Below, piece after piece: positions 25,301-33,892 of a DNA stretch of 41,325 bases. The notes under the pieces were generated by a model. It was not told the DNA's origin and ran no database searches. It worked only from the letters and a program-made list of their open reading frames with translations. The translations under genes and the position numbers were made by a program. Where the stretch lies: positions 1-41,325 of the forward strand of contig NZ_BAAAYN010000094.1 of NCBI RefSeq assembly GCF_039536245.1. The letters are read 5' to 3'. This stretch comes from Cryptosporangium minutisporangium. GTDB lineage: Bacteria > Actinomycetota > Actinomycetes > Mycobacteriales > Cryptosporangiaceae. The first letter of the stretch is position 1; each line of letters starts with the position of its first letter.

Positions 25301-27338
25301 GGGGTACGAGCGCGGCGTGCACGACCAGGACGCCGCGGCGGTGCTCGGCGTCCTGCTGGAACTGCACACCACCGCGGGGCTGCTGCGGTACCCGCCGAGC
25401 GCGCGGGCCGCGGCCCAGCTGTTCTGGGCTCACGGCGTACAGGAGGCGGCACGGACGCGATGGGCCACCCGGGCTCGGTCGCTCACCCGTGCACGGCAGC
25501 TCTTCGGTACCGCCGCGGGGCTCACCGCGCTCACGGCCGAGTTGGCCACCGCGATCACGGTCGCACTCACCGAGCACGACCTGCCCGACGTCGAGCAGCC
25601 CGCCCTCGCCGCCGAGTACCTGATCGCCGAGCTCGCGACCGAGGCGTTGGGGTTCGTCACCGGGCCGTCGGCGGCGGCGCTGGTGGCCGGTTTCGAGCGG
25701 ACGCTCGGCCCCGACCTGTCCGTTCTCGACGCCGACCTCAAGGCACTCGGCGACGACCTGGCCGGCCGGTACCAGCTGGTCAGCGCGTGGCTCTCCGCGT
25801 ACGCGGCCGGCGGGACGGCGTCCGCTGAACCGTACGGCGAGGACCTCGACGAGGCGGTCGCGTTCCAGCTCGTCGGCGACGCCGTCCCGCGGCGGGCCTC
25901 CACCGCGACGCTGGAGGCGCGCGTCGACGGCCTGCTCAGCGACCACACGCGTATCTCCGGGCGGGCACTGAACGTCCGGCTCGACGACCTGCTGGCGCGG
26001 GTGCGCCGCTTCGCCGACGTCCGGGTGCCGGCGTTCCGGGCCTACCACCAGCAGCGCAACGCGGTGGTCGCCGCGGAGCGCGAGCGGCTGCGGTTGGACG
26101 AGCTGAAAGCCGGGGTGCTCAGCTCGTTCGTCCGCAACCGGCTGGTCGACGAGGTCTACCTGCCGCTGATCGGCGACAACCTGGCGAAGCAGCTCGGCAC
26201 CGTGGGTCCGGACTCGCGGACCGACCAGATGGGTCTGCTGCTGCTGCTCTCCCCGCCCGGGTACGGCAAGACGACGCTGATGGAGTACGTCGCGAGCCGG
26301 CTGGGTCTGGTGTTCGTCAAGGTCAACGGGCCGGCACTCGGACACGAGGTGACGTCGCTGGATCCGGCCGACGCGCCGAACGCGGCCGCCCGGCGCGAGG
26401 TCGAGAAGATTTCGTTCGCCCTGGAGCTCGCCAACAACACGCTGCTCTACCTCGACGACATCCAGCACACGTCGCCCGAGCTGCTGCAGAAGTTCATCTC
26501 GCTCTGCGACGCGACCCGTCGGATGGAGGGTGTCTGGAACGGCGAGACCCGCCGCTACGACCTGCGCGGGAAGCGGTTCGCGGTCTGCATGGCCGGCAAC
26601 CCGTACACCGAGTCCGGGCAGCGGTTCCAGGTGCCGGACATGCTCGCGAACCGGGCCGACGTGTGGAACCTCGGCGATGTGCTCTCCGGGCGCGAGGAGC
26701 TGTTCGGGCTGAGCTTCCTGGAGAACTCGCTCACGTCGAACCCGGTGCTGGCACCGCTGTCGACCGGCGCGCCCGCCGACGTCGAGTTGCTGGTGCGCCT
26801 CGCCCGGGGAGACGCCACCGTCCGCCCGGACCAGCTGTCGAAGGCGTACTCGTCGGTGGAGTTGGACCAGATCCTGTCGGTGCTGCGCCATCTGCTGCGG
26901 ATCCAGCGGGTGGTGCTCGCGAACAACGAGGCGTACATCGCCTCGGCCGCGCAGGCTGACGCGTCCCGCACGGAACCGCCGTTCCGGCTCCAGGGCTCCT
27001 ACCGGAACATGAACAAGATGGCGCAGCGGGTGCTGCCGGTGATGAACGAGACCGAGCTGGAAGCCCTCATCGATGACCACTACGTCGGTGAAGCCCAGAC
27101 ACTGGCCGCGGACGCCGAGGCGAACCTGCTGAAGCTCGCCGAGCTGCGCGGCTCGTTGACGCCGGAGCAGGCCGAGCGGTGGGTCGCCGTCAAGGAGGGG
27201 TACCTGCGGGAGCGGGCGCTGGGCGGGTCGGACGATCCGCTCGGCCGGGCGGTGGGCGCGGTCGGGCTGCTCGCCGACCGGGTCCGCGACGTCGAGCAGG
27301 CGATCACCCGCCTACACGGGGGACCGCGCAGTATGTGA
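22368..27338 (+). CDS. Giant AAA ATPase, DUF3686 'DNA repair ATPase' type
   Basis: 1656 residues. The N-terminal 450 residues are strand-rich and match the layout of DUF3686 proteins, annotated as DNA-repair ATPases on weak grounds. The middle (about 520-900) is long helical coil, then come mixed helical parts. The C-terminal AAA domain has Walker A around SPPGYGKTT (Lys1301), Walker B LYLDDIQ (Asp1363-Asp1364), and a sensor 1-like CMAGNPYTES. The first 30 residues are Pro/Gly/Ala-rich. There is no membrane segment, so membrane contact would be through the flotillin. The GTG start overlaps the flotillin stop by 4 bases. The conserved neighbourhood of OB-fold protein, flotillin and this ATPase suggests one machine; energy-driven remodelling at a membrane scaffold is my inference. 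Confidence 0.85.
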   Translation: MTDVLTEPAGGATAGGPGPEAATPEPSAPGLDVGTYEVLRNRLRAQATDLAGQVEALNARRLEVFGGTELRLAGTAQIRTTHNCVPRDIAAVGDRLLFGYNAYLGMKPETTVEDVFAVHRLVRDGDRLEFEQLENDDLLTQDQFVRDLAEQYRYYRESSLLQLRRLDPLLLAVFRTSPRADDNRVLRWRLELDGSADYVDNKGERDHVFPAPHDFTWVETTRNDHVLGRHPHISIAGEVFVETIGGDLTIKVENNTESGEGIYTEPVDEPLQSLADADVGYARVGPLILLRIRPYKEDAWRYLIFNTLTRDVLRLDGIGQACQRLPEDQGIIVPGGYYLATGVHRVFDQDTTGLEFERVVRSTNGEDVLYVFHSRVDGRYLLLPYNVIRKEIANPIVSHGFAFYDDGTLVVLRATASEPTRIHHLQVWQTPFLSDAYAAAQPVGTGPLERIGNADLVRGISDLLSVARMAADTTPTAAAFDALIAACRRVIDRYHWLAENDAGDLAAPLLQVRRTAEQVRDEFEKVQSLTKQAEESLAEASGAIGTLIRGVRTESPTTAEDWAAQLASLRRAQGRLVGLREVRYVDQAAVDALATELTDELATAGRRAVEFLRGDGAFDSYEQQAQQLTADAEAIASVAEATPLSERLDQQSDGLAVVTEVLTSLEIDDANVRTELLARISTVLGSINRARATLDARRRELLATEGRAQFAAEFALLGQAVTGALAVADTPDACDEQLAKLMAQVEGLESRFGQFDEFLGSLAEKREDVYEAFSARKQALLDDQQRRANRLAQSADRILGSVQRRATTLASLEDVNTYFATDPMVGTLRGLIGELRTLGDPIRAEEFERRLSTARQEAGRSLRDRTDLYDGDTIRLGRHRFAVNTQPAELTLVPHEGRPMFAITGTDYRAPVTDPTFAATAEFWDQPLVSEDATLSRVEYLAGSLLLAAERDGTLEALRTAPDLTEVVRTAAAERYEEGYERGVHDQDAAAVLGVLLELHTTAGLLRYPPSARAAAQLFWAHGVQEAARTRWATRARSLTRARQLFGTAAGLTALTAELATAITVALTEHDLPDVEQPALAAEYLIAELATEALGFVTGPSAAALVAGFERTLGPDLSVLDADLKALGDDLAGRYQLVSAWLSAYAAGGTASAEPYGEDLDEAVAFQLVGDAVPRRASTATLEARVDGLLSDHTRISGRALNVRLDDLLARVRRFADVRVPAFRAYHQQRNAVVAAERERLRLDELKAGVLSSFVRNRLVDEVYLPLIGDNLAKQLGTVGPDSRTDQMGLLLLLSPPGYGKTTLMEYVASRLGLVFVKVNGPALGHEVTSLDPADAPNAAARREVEKISFALELANNTLLYLDDIQHTSPELLQKFISLCDATRRMEGVWNGETRRYDLRGKRFAVCMAGNPYTESGQRFQVPDMLANRADVWNLGDVLSGREELFGLSFLENSLTSNPVLAPLSTGAPADVELLVRLARGDATVRPDQLSKAYSSVELDQILSVLRHLLRIQRVVLANNEAYIASAAQADASRTEPPFRLQGSYRNMNKMAQRVLPVMNETELEALIDDHYVGEAQTLAADAEANLLKLAELRGSLTPEQAERWVAVKEGYLRERALGGSDDPLGRAVGAVGLLADRVRDVEQAITRLHGGPRSM

Positions 27339-27348
27339 CCGTTGCCGA

Positions 27349-28539
27349 ATGCGCCGGAAGCTCCGGAGAGCGGATGCCCCCAGGGCGACGAGAGCGGTGC
27401 CCATCGGGCGTCGGCACGTCGCCCTGGGAAGCGCCGCGCGCCGCCTGTCGGCCGCCCTCGTCGGACTGACGCTTCTCCTCGTGCCGGGCGCCGACACGAC
27501 CCGCGAGGAGGACGCGGCTCGGTCGGCCGCCTCCGGCGAGCGGGTGCAGCGGACGATGGGCACCTGGATTCCGTACTGGAGCACGCAGACCGCCTATCGG
27601 ACCGTGCTCCGCAACGCGGACCTGTTCGAGTACGCGAGCCCGTTCTGGTACCAGACCCGCGGTGTCACCACGATCCGGGCGCGCCGCGGCGCAGGCAACG
27701 CCGACCTCGTCGCCGGCCTGCGCCGGAAGGGCCTGGCCGTCCTGCCGACGGTGACGCTCGGCCTCACCACGGCGCAGTGGGTCACCGCGATGGGCCCGGA
27801 CGCGAACCGGCGCGCGCACGTCTCCACGCTGATGCGACTGGCGAGCCGTTACGACGGGCTGGATCTGGACTACGAGTCGTTCACCAAGACCTCCGACGCC
27901 CGGGTCGCTAACCAGGTGCGCTTCACGTTCACCGCCATCGCCCGGGACCTCTGCACGCGACTGCACGCCCAGAACAAGCGCTGCACGATCACCGTGATGG
28001 CGCGCACGAGGCCGGCACCCGTGAAGTTCCGGGGGCCCAATGCGGCCTGGGTCTACGACTATCCGACGCTGCTGGAGTTCGCTGACAAGCTCCGCGTCAT
28101 GGCCTACCACGAGCACGGCGCGGGGAGCCGCCCCGGACCGATCGCCGGCACCGAATGGGTGCGCCGGGTCGTCCGCTTCGCCACCGACGCCGCGGACCAG
28201 GTCGGTGCTCCTCGTTCGCGGGTGGAGATCGCGCTGCCCGCGTACGGCTTCGACTGGCCGCTGCCGCGCGGACGCGGCAAGAGCCGTACCACCGCGCAGA
28301 TGGAGGCGCTCCGCGTTCGGGTCGACGCGCCCCGCCGGTGGGATCCGGTGGCCGAGGAGTACTCGTTCCGGTACGTCCATCGTGGAGTGCAGCGGATCGT
28401 GCACTACCCGGAGGCCCGGTCGACCCGCCACAAGCTCGACGTCATCCGGCAGGCCGGTGCCCGGTACGGGTTGTGGTGCCCGGTCGGGGAAGATCCGGCG
28501 GTCTGGGAGGAGGCTTTCCGACCCGCCTCTACTTGGTGA
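27349..28539 (+). CDS. Exported GH18-like glycoside hydrolase
   Basis: 396 residues. The N-terminus is basic and then hydrophobic (LSAALVGLTLLLVPG), a probable long signal peptide or anchor. The rest reads as a GH18 barrel: it opens GTWIPYW, and the catalytic motif is DGLDLDYE (Asp169, Asp172, Asp174, Glu176), which matches DxxDxDxE in full. A later strand DKLRVMAYHEHG fits the M-x-Y of the family. GH18 enzymes include chitinases and spore-cortex or peptidoglycan hydrolases; the substrate is unknown. It starts 10 bases after the ATPase stop with no ribosome binding site, so it may be read through or reinitiated as the fourth gene of that operon. Its last 11 bases overlap the converging DedA gene. 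Confidence 0.8.
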   Translation: MRRKLRRADAPRATRAVPIGRRHVALGSAARRLSAALVGLTLLLVPGADTTREEDAARSAASGERVQRTMGTWIPYWSTQTAYRTVLRNADLFEYASPFWYQTRGVTTIRARRGAGNADLVAGLRRKGLAVLPTVTLGLTTAQWVTAMGPDANRRAHVSTLMRLASRYDGLDLDYESFTKTSDARVANQVRFTFTAIARDLCTRLHAQNKRCTITVMARTRPAPVKFRGPNAAWVYDYPTLLEFADKLRVMAYHEHGAGSRPGPIAGTEWVRRVVRFATDAADQVGAPRSRVEIALPAYGFDWPLPRGRGKSRTTAQMEALRVRVDAPRRWDPVAEEYSFRYVHRGVQRIVHYPEARSTRHKLDVIRQAGARYGLWCPVGEDPAVWEEAFRPASTW

Positions 28540-29170
28540 GCTCCGCGGTCGGTTCGTCCGCCGCGCGCGCCCGGCTGCGTAGCGTCCGCACGGCCCAGAG
28601 AACCAGCGCGGCGGCGAGCAAGCCGACCACCACGAACCCGCCGGTGCTGAGCACGTCCTCGATCCTGCGGGCGGCCGACCCGAGGGCTACGCCCAGACTG
28701 ATGTGCAGCAGCGACCAGCTCGTAGCACCGAGGATCACGGCGGGGAAGAAGCGGCGCGGCGCGAGCCCCGCGCTACCGGCCGCGGCGGGTGCCAACGCAC
28801 GCACCGCGGGCAGGAAGCGAACGAAGAACACCGCCCACGCGCCGCGACGCTGAAGCGTGTCGGCGGCGCGGTCCCAGAGCGTCGCCCCGTAGCGGCGGAT
28901 CAGTCGGGTCTCGCGTAACCGCGGACCGTACCGACGGCCGATCAGGTACCCGATCGAGTCCCCGAGCACCGCACAGGCCGTGACCACCGCCCAGAGCGCG
29001 AGGAACCGCGGCGCGCTGGTAGCGGTGGTCGAGGCCACCAGCAGACTCGATTCGCCGGGAACGACCAACCCGAGACCGAGCGTGCACTCGCCGAGCACGA
29101 GCAGTCCGGCTACGGCGATCACCGCCGGCGGCGGCAACGCCTGCAGCCAGTCCAGCATGTCGCCAAGCAT
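28529..29170 (-). CDS. DedA family membrane protein
   Basis: 213 residues. It has the DedA pattern: a first helix, then the hydrophobic re-entrant stretch GLGLVVPGESSLLVAS with the conserved Pro-Gly-Glu, the loop GDSIGYLIGRRYG, and the arginine motif FFVRFLPAVRALAPAAAG. DedA proteins are membrane carriers tied to undecaprenyl-phosphate or phospholipid turnover, and to membrane potential and cell envelope stress. That would suit the polysaccharide genes further along. ATG 29170 is chosen because gggag lies 7 bases upstream. It is divergent from the esterase gene. Confidence 0.88.
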   Translation of the reverse strand: MLGDMLDWLQALPPPAVIAVAGLLVLGECTLGLGLVVPGESSLLVASTTATSAPRFLALWAVVTACAVLGDSIGYLIGRRYGPRLRETRLIRRYGATLWDRAADTLQRRGAWAVFFVRFLPAVRALAPAAAGSAGLAPRRFFPAVILGATSWSLLHISLGVALGSAARRIEDVLSTGGFVVVGLLAAALVLWAVRTLRSRARAADEPTAELTK

Positions 29171-29267
29171 TCGCACACTCCCCGACGTTCGACCCGGTAC
29201 CGCCGCTCAGCGACGCTAGGTCGAGCCTCGCAGCGAAAACATGACCTTTCGTCAGGGATCAACCCCG

Positions 29268-29282
29268 ACTTCCGTCGGAAGT
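29268..29282. promoter_or_regulatory. Short dyad before the esterase gene
   Basis: acttcc-gtc-ggaagt, a perfect 6+3+6 dyad, ends 14 bases before ATG 29297. This position suits an operator for a small repressor; no regulator gene is adjacent. Confidence 0.3.
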
Positions 29283-29296
29283 GATTGGCTGAGTGC

Positions 29297-30325
29297 ATGC
29301 TGCCCTGGGATACCGAACTGGCCGGTGAGCTGACACGACAGACGATCGACTCGACGCTGCTCCGGGGTAATCCCCTGGGGGATCCACACGAGCGCCCACT
29401 CTGGGTCTACACGCCGCCCGGCTACCACGCCGATCCCGCGGCGCGGTGGCCCACCGTCTACGTGATCCAGGGCTACACCGGCCACCTCGGCATGTGGGCG
29501 AACCGGATGCCGTACCGCCAGCCGTTCCCGGAGACCGCCGACGCGGTGTTCGCGTCCGGTGAGGCGCCCGGCTGCATCGTGGTCTACGTCGACGCCTGGA
29601 CCGCGTACGGCGGCTCGCAGTTCGTCGACTCGCCCGGCACCGGGCCGTACCACTCGTACCTCTGCGACGAGGTCGTGCCGTGGGTCGACGCGCGCTACCG
29701 GACGATTCCGCAGGCGTCGTCGCGAGCCATCACCGGCAAGTCGTCCGGTGGGTTCGGCGCGATGATCACGCCGATGCTGCGTCCGGACCTGTTCGGGGCG
29801 TTGGCCACGCACGCCGGGGACTCGCTCTACGAGTACTGCTACCTGGGTGAGTTCGCCAAGGCCGTGCGGTACCTCCGGGAGTACGGTGGCGACATTCTGC
29901 GCTGGTGGGACGAGTTCCGATCGCGGACGTCGTTCACCAAGGAGGCCGACAACACGCTGCTGATCCTGCTCGGCTGCAGCGCGTGCTTCTCCGCCGACGA
30001 GGACGGCACTGTGCGGCTGCCGTTCGACCCGGTCACCGGTGAGCTCGTCCCCGAGCGCTGGCAGCGGTGGCTGGACTGGGACCCGGTACGGATGATCGAC
30101 CGGCACGCGGACGCCCTGCTGTCCCAGCAGGCCATCTGGATCGACGCGGGCACGCGGGACGAGTGGTTCCTGGATCTGGGAGCCGAGGCGTTCCGCACCG
30201 GTCTGGCCCGGATCGGCGTCCCCGACGAGAAGGTGCACTTCGAACTCTTCGACGCTGCCCACGGCGGTATCGACTACCGCTACCCGAAGTCCCTGGCGTG
30301 GCTGGCCCACCGCCTCGCCCGCTGA
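29297..30325 (+). CDS. Esterase-like alpha/beta hydrolase
   Basis: 342 residues. The nucleophile elbow is GKSSGG, with Ser149 in G-x-S-x-G. The strand PTVYVIQGYTG before it gives the oxyanion region, and DAAHGG near the end carries the likely catalytic histidine. The order matches esterase D/enterochelin-esterase-type enzymes, which cleave ester bonds in siderophores, glycolipids or acylated sugars. No signal peptide is present, so it acts in the cytoplasm; the substrate is not readable. The start is ATG 29297, with TTG 29285 possible. It ends 9 bases from the converging polysaccharide block. Confidence 0.8.
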   Translation: MLPWDTELAGELTRQTIDSTLLRGNPLGDPHERPLWVYTPPGYHADPAARWPTVYVIQGYTGHLGMWANRMPYRQPFPETADAVFASGEAPGCIVVYVDAWTAYGGSQFVDSPGTGPYHSYLCDEVVPWVDARYRTIPQASSRAITGKSSGGFGAMITPMLRPDLFGALATHAGDSLYEYCYLGEFAKAVRYLREYGGDILRWWDEFRSRTSFTKEADNTLLILLGCSACFSADEDGTVRLPFDPVTGELVPERWQRWLDWDPVRMIDRHADALLSQQAIWIDAGTRDEWFLDLGAEAFRTGLARIGVPDEKVHFELFDAAHGGIDYRYPKSLAWLAHRLAR

Positions 30326-30334
30326 GCGCGCTCG

Positions 30335-32551
30335 CTAAGCGGCTTCTAGACGGTAGATCGTCGTGTCGGCGTGGCGGTAGTAGACCGACCAGCGGGGGGA
30401 CGCGTCCAGAGCCTGGCGCAGGGCGTCCACCGAGCCGTCCGGGAGGTAACCGAAGTACTCGACGGTCCTGCGCATCTGCTCGGTGACCACGAGGAACGTC
30501 TCGGTGCCGCCGAACGACGCCGCCCACGTCTCGATCGCGCGCAGCTGATCGGCGTCGAGTGTCAGGTGCCGGAAGCTCGGCTCGTCGATGATCGACGGGT
30601 CGACGCTCCGGCCCGGGTTGAGGGCGGCGTAGTCGGCCGTCAACCGGGCCGGGAACGCCGCCGCGACCATCGTCGTGGTGGAGCCGGCCGGGGCCTGCGT
30701 CACCAGGTACCGGGCCGCGCGGACGTCGGCCGGCGCGACCACGTGCAGTTGGAACTGACCTTGCAAACCCTGGAGGCCCGCGAGCGCGAGCACCGTCAGC
30801 GCCAATCCGGCCGCACAGCCGCGCCACACCCCGGGCCGCAGCAGGGCCCACCACGACGCGGCGAGCATCGCGCACCACGGCAGCGAGAACAGGAACACCC
30901 GGTAGATCGCCTCGCCGCCGTAGCTCTGCAGGAGCAACAGCAGGAACGGCGTGAAGCCGAGGACGAGCGGCATGATCACCCGACCGAGTCCTCGGCGGTG
31001 TCGCCAGCCGACCACCAGCGCGGCCAGCCAGACCGCGAACGCGAGCGTCCTGGCCACGATCGCGGAGAACTCTTGCGGCGCGCTTCCCCATCCGCTGGTG
31101 TTCCCGGACGCGTTCTTGAAGAGGTCGAAGCCGTCGAAGAGGTGGTACTGGCTGCTCACGCCGCCTAGCCGCGGCAGGAAGTAGCCGCCGGCCACCACGG
31201 CGAGCACACCGATCAGCCAGTACGGACGGATCAACCCGAGCACGCTGAGCACACCGATCCCGAACAGCAGCAGGTACGGCGTCAGCTGGTGCGCGCTGGT
31301 GATCGCCGCGAACACCAGCACGATCGCGGCCAGCAGTGGCCAGCGCGGCCGGTCCCGCACCGAGGGCGCGTCCCGGACCAGCAACAGTCGCAGCCGCTTG
31401 AGGCGCCCAGCCGTCCGGGAGGCGGGCAGCCCACGACAGCCGTGCATCAGCAACGCGAAGAGCCCGAGGCTCAACGCGTACGCGAACGCCTGCGGGGAGA
31501 AGTAGTTCTGGTCGACCCACAGGCAGGCCGTGAAGAGGAGCACGGTGAGGTAGACCGCGCGGGTGTTCCGGCTCAGGCCGCGGACGACGGCCGCGACGAG
31601 GACGACGTCCAGCAACCCGAAGTAGAGCGACGACCAGGCCACGAAGCGGATCGGCGCCACACCGGCGACGCTGGAGAGCTGCGCTACGGCCGCGAAGAAC
31701 GCCGGCCACTCCTGGTAGATGTCGTCCTGGTCGAGCACGACGCCGTGCTGCTGGATGAACTCGACGACGCCCAGGTGCTTGTACGTCCAGGAGTACTCGG
31801 GCAGCGCCAGCATCAGCGGGGCGGTGCCCCACATCTCCAGCGCGAGGACGCCCACCCCGGCGAGCAGCACCGACAGGCGCGCGCGTCCGAATACCTCGAC
31901 GCCGCAGCCGAGGCACGTCATCGTCAGCGCGGCGACGAACGGGGCTCCCAGGCCCGCGGTGAGGCCGTACGGACCGATCTGGTCCGGGTCTGCGCGGACC
32001 ACGGTGACCAGCCAGAGCAAAGCGCCGACCGCCAGCAACGTCGGGGCGAGCACCGCCGATCCGATCCGCACCGGGGCGGTCGGCTCCGCCTCGGGCGATC
32101 CGGCGTCCGCCTCCGCACGGGGTCGGTCCGGAGCGGAGGGTCCGGGCCTACTCGGGCGGCGCGGCGATGACGGGCTCGTGATGCGGAGTCGGGCGAGCGC
32201 GAGCCCAGCCGTGAGCACCAGCGTCACCACGGTCGCCGCCGACGGATGCCACGCCCCGGCCCACACCATCGACGCCGCACCCACGGCGGCCAGCGCCAGG
32301 CTGAACGTGATCGCCAGCGCCACCGCCAGCACCCGGTCGACGATCCGCAGGTGCGCCACTATCGCGGCGCCAGGTCCTGCGGTGGTGAACGCCAGCAGCA
32401 GCACCAGCCGCGCGGGCCCGTGCGGGATCAGCAGCGCGACCGCACCGGCGATCGCGAGCACCAGTGCTACGGCCGCGAGTCCGGTGTCGGTCGAGCGCGG
32501 TTCGGCGTCCACGGCGTCGCGCGGCAGCGACGACAAGAGAGGGGTGCCCAC
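30335..32551 (-). CDS. Large polytopic membrane protein, probable GT-C enzyme or polymerase
   Basis: 738 residues with about 14 hydrophobic segments. A Pro/Arg-rich cytoplasmic loop (about 125-160) follows the first four segments, and the last 120 residues are soluble and probably external. The layout and the acidic loop LDQDDIYQEWPAF fit GT-C-fold glycosyltransferases or O-antigen polymerases of surface polysaccharide clusters. It is the last gene of a minus-strand block with glycosyltransferases and a flippase, which supports a role in building or transferring the polymer outside the cell. The GTG start follows the flippase stop by 15 bases. The exact reaction is not known. Confidence 0.65.
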   Translation of the reverse strand: MGTPLLSSLPRDAVDAEPRSTDTGLAAVALVLAIAGAVALLIPHGPARLVLLLAFTTAGPGAAIVAHLRIVDRVLAVALAITFSLALAAVGAASMVWAGAWHPSAATVVTLVLTAGLALARLRITSPSSPRRPSRPGPSAPDRPRAEADAGSPEAEPTAPVRIGSAVLAPTLLAVGALLWLVTVVRADPDQIGPYGLTAGLGAPFVAALTMTCLGCGVEVFGRARLSVLLAGVGVLALEMWGTAPLMLALPEYSWTYKHLGVVEFIQQHGVVLDQDDIYQEWPAFFAAVAQLSSVAGVAPIRFVAWSSLYFGLLDVVLVAAVVRGLSRNTRAVYLTVLLFTACLWVDQNYFSPQAFAYALSLGLFALLMHGCRGLPASRTAGRLKRLRLLLVRDAPSVRDRPRWPLLAAIVLVFAAITSAHQLTPYLLLFGIGVLSVLGLIRPYWLIGVLAVVAGGYFLPRLGGVSSQYHLFDGFDLFKNASGNTSGWGSAPQEFSAIVARTLAFAVWLAALVVGWRHRRGLGRVIMPLVLGFTPFLLLLLQSYGGEAIYRVFLFSLPWCAMLAASWWALLRPGVWRGCAAGLALTVLALAGLQGLQGQFQLHVVAPADVRAARYLVTQAPAGSTTTMVAAAFPARLTADYAALNPGRSVDPSIIDEPSFRHLTLDADQLRAIETWAASFGGTETFLVVTEQMRRTVEYFGYLPDGSVDALRQALDASPRWSVYYRHADTTIYRLEAA

Positions 32552-32566
32552 TCGGTCATTCTGTAC

Positions 32567-33892
32567 CTATTTGGGCGTATTGCCGGTAACCGACCGAAGC
32601 CGAGCCACCAAGCCGGGCAGCAGGATGACCGCTCCGAGCGCCTGCGCGCCCACGTAGGCCAGCCCGACGCCGGGCAGGCCGAGGACGGGCATCAGCACGA
32701 CCGCACCGCCGAGGAACACCGCCGCGGTGACCGCCTGCACCAGCACCACGGGCCAGAGCCGGTTCGCCAGCATCGCGAGCGCCGAGTACACGATGACGAC
32801 CGCGGTGAACGGAAAGCTCAACGCGGCGATCCGGAGCAGGCTCCCACCCCCGTCGGCGAACGCGCCGCCCTGCACGAGCAGCAACGTGGGGCCGAACGCC
32901 ACCAGCCCGACGGTGCCCGCGGCCACGACCGCGGCGACCAGCCCCACCGTGCGGGGCAGATGCTGCGGGAGCCCGTCCGGGTCCCGGCCGGCCTGGGCGA
33001 GGAACGACATCATGATGTTCCAGACCAGCGTCTGGAGCGTGATCACGATCAGCCACGGCACCGCGAAGTAGGCGTTCGCGACCGAGCCGGACAGGTGCAG
33101 CACGAGTACCGGCGGGATCAGCGTGACGACGTTGCCGACCAGGTTGTTGACGTACTCGGCAGCCACGAAGCTACCCAGCTGCGCGGGCCCGGGGAGCCGG
33201 GACTCGCCGCCCGAGCAGGTCGGTGCCAGCCGCGCGAAGATCCCGAACGTCACCACGACGACCGCGATCGCAGCGGGGATGCACCACGCCGCCGCGATGC
33301 CCAGCCGCGACCCGGACGCGACCAGGGCCACCAGCAGGACCAGCTTCGCGCCCGACGTCGTGACGTGCTTGGTGACCACCGAGCCCGCGCGACCGAACGT
33401 GGTGAGCACGCCGTCCTGCACGTAAAACAGCGCGAAGACGGCGACCGCGAGCACGAAGCCGAGCGGATCCCACGACCCAAGCCCGAACCCGGAGCCCAGT
33501 CCCAGCAGGAGGTACGCCGAGCCGAACAGCAGCGACGCGGTGAGAACCCCGGCGTAACCGGACGCCAGGAACGCAGCGGTGCGGTGACCTGCCTGCGGCA
33601 AGAACCGCACGAACACCGACTGCAGGTTCAGCTGCGCGATCCCGGAGACGAGTGCGATCGCCGAGACGGTCGCGTTGCCGTGCCCCACCGCCTCGGTCGG
33701 GTACAGGCGTGCCGCGACGACCCAGAACACCATGTTCAACGCCGACGCCAACACGGTCGAGGACATCAGCGCGGACGCCTGTCGAACGACGGCTGACGAC
33801 CTCCATCCGGACGCGGGGCGCGCGTGCTTTCCGGCGCGCCGCCTCCGCGTCGACGCCCCGGAGGCGATCGGTTCCGGGGGCGCCAGCGTCAT
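32567..33892 (-). CDS. Wzx-like polysaccharide flippase
   Basis: 441 residues with about 12 hydrophobic segments. The text LASALNMVFWVVAARLYPTEAVGHGNA at the start is typical of the first helices of oligosaccharide flippases of the MOP superfamily. They move undecaprenyl-linked oligosaccharide from the inner to the outer face of the membrane. The first 45 residues are Pro/Arg-rich and cytoplasmic. The ATG at 33892 overlaps the stop of the glycosyltransferase gene as ATGA, so the two are coupled. Its companions are glycosyltransferases and a deacetylase. Confidence 0.85.
   Translation of the reverse strand: MTLAPPEPIASGASTRRRRAGKHARPASGWRSSAVVRQASALMSSTVLASALNMVFWVVAARLYPTEAVGHGNATVSAIALVSGIAQLNLQSVFVRFLPQAGHRTAAFLASGYAGVLTASLLFGSAYLLLGLGSGFGLGSWDPLGFVLAVAVFALFYVQDGVLTTFGRAGSVVTKHVTTSGAKLVLLVALVASGSRLGIAAAWCIPAAIAVVVVTFGIFARLAPTCSGGESRLPGPAQLGSFVAAEYVNNLVGNVVTLIPPVLVLHLSGSVANAYFAVPWLIVITLQTLVWNIMMSFLAQAGRDPDGLPQHLPRTVGLVAAVVAAGTVGLVAFGPTLLLVQGGAFADGGGSLLRIAALSFPFTAVVIVYSALAMLANRLWPVVLVQAVTAAVFLGGAVVLMPVLGLPGVGLAYVGAQALGAVILLPGLVARLRSVTGNTPK

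Noticed and set aside
21894-27080. 1728-residue minus-strand frame antisense to the giant ATPase
   Set aside because: Long only because of codon bias on the other strand; the composition (Arg, Gly, Gln, Val) is that of a mirror frame.
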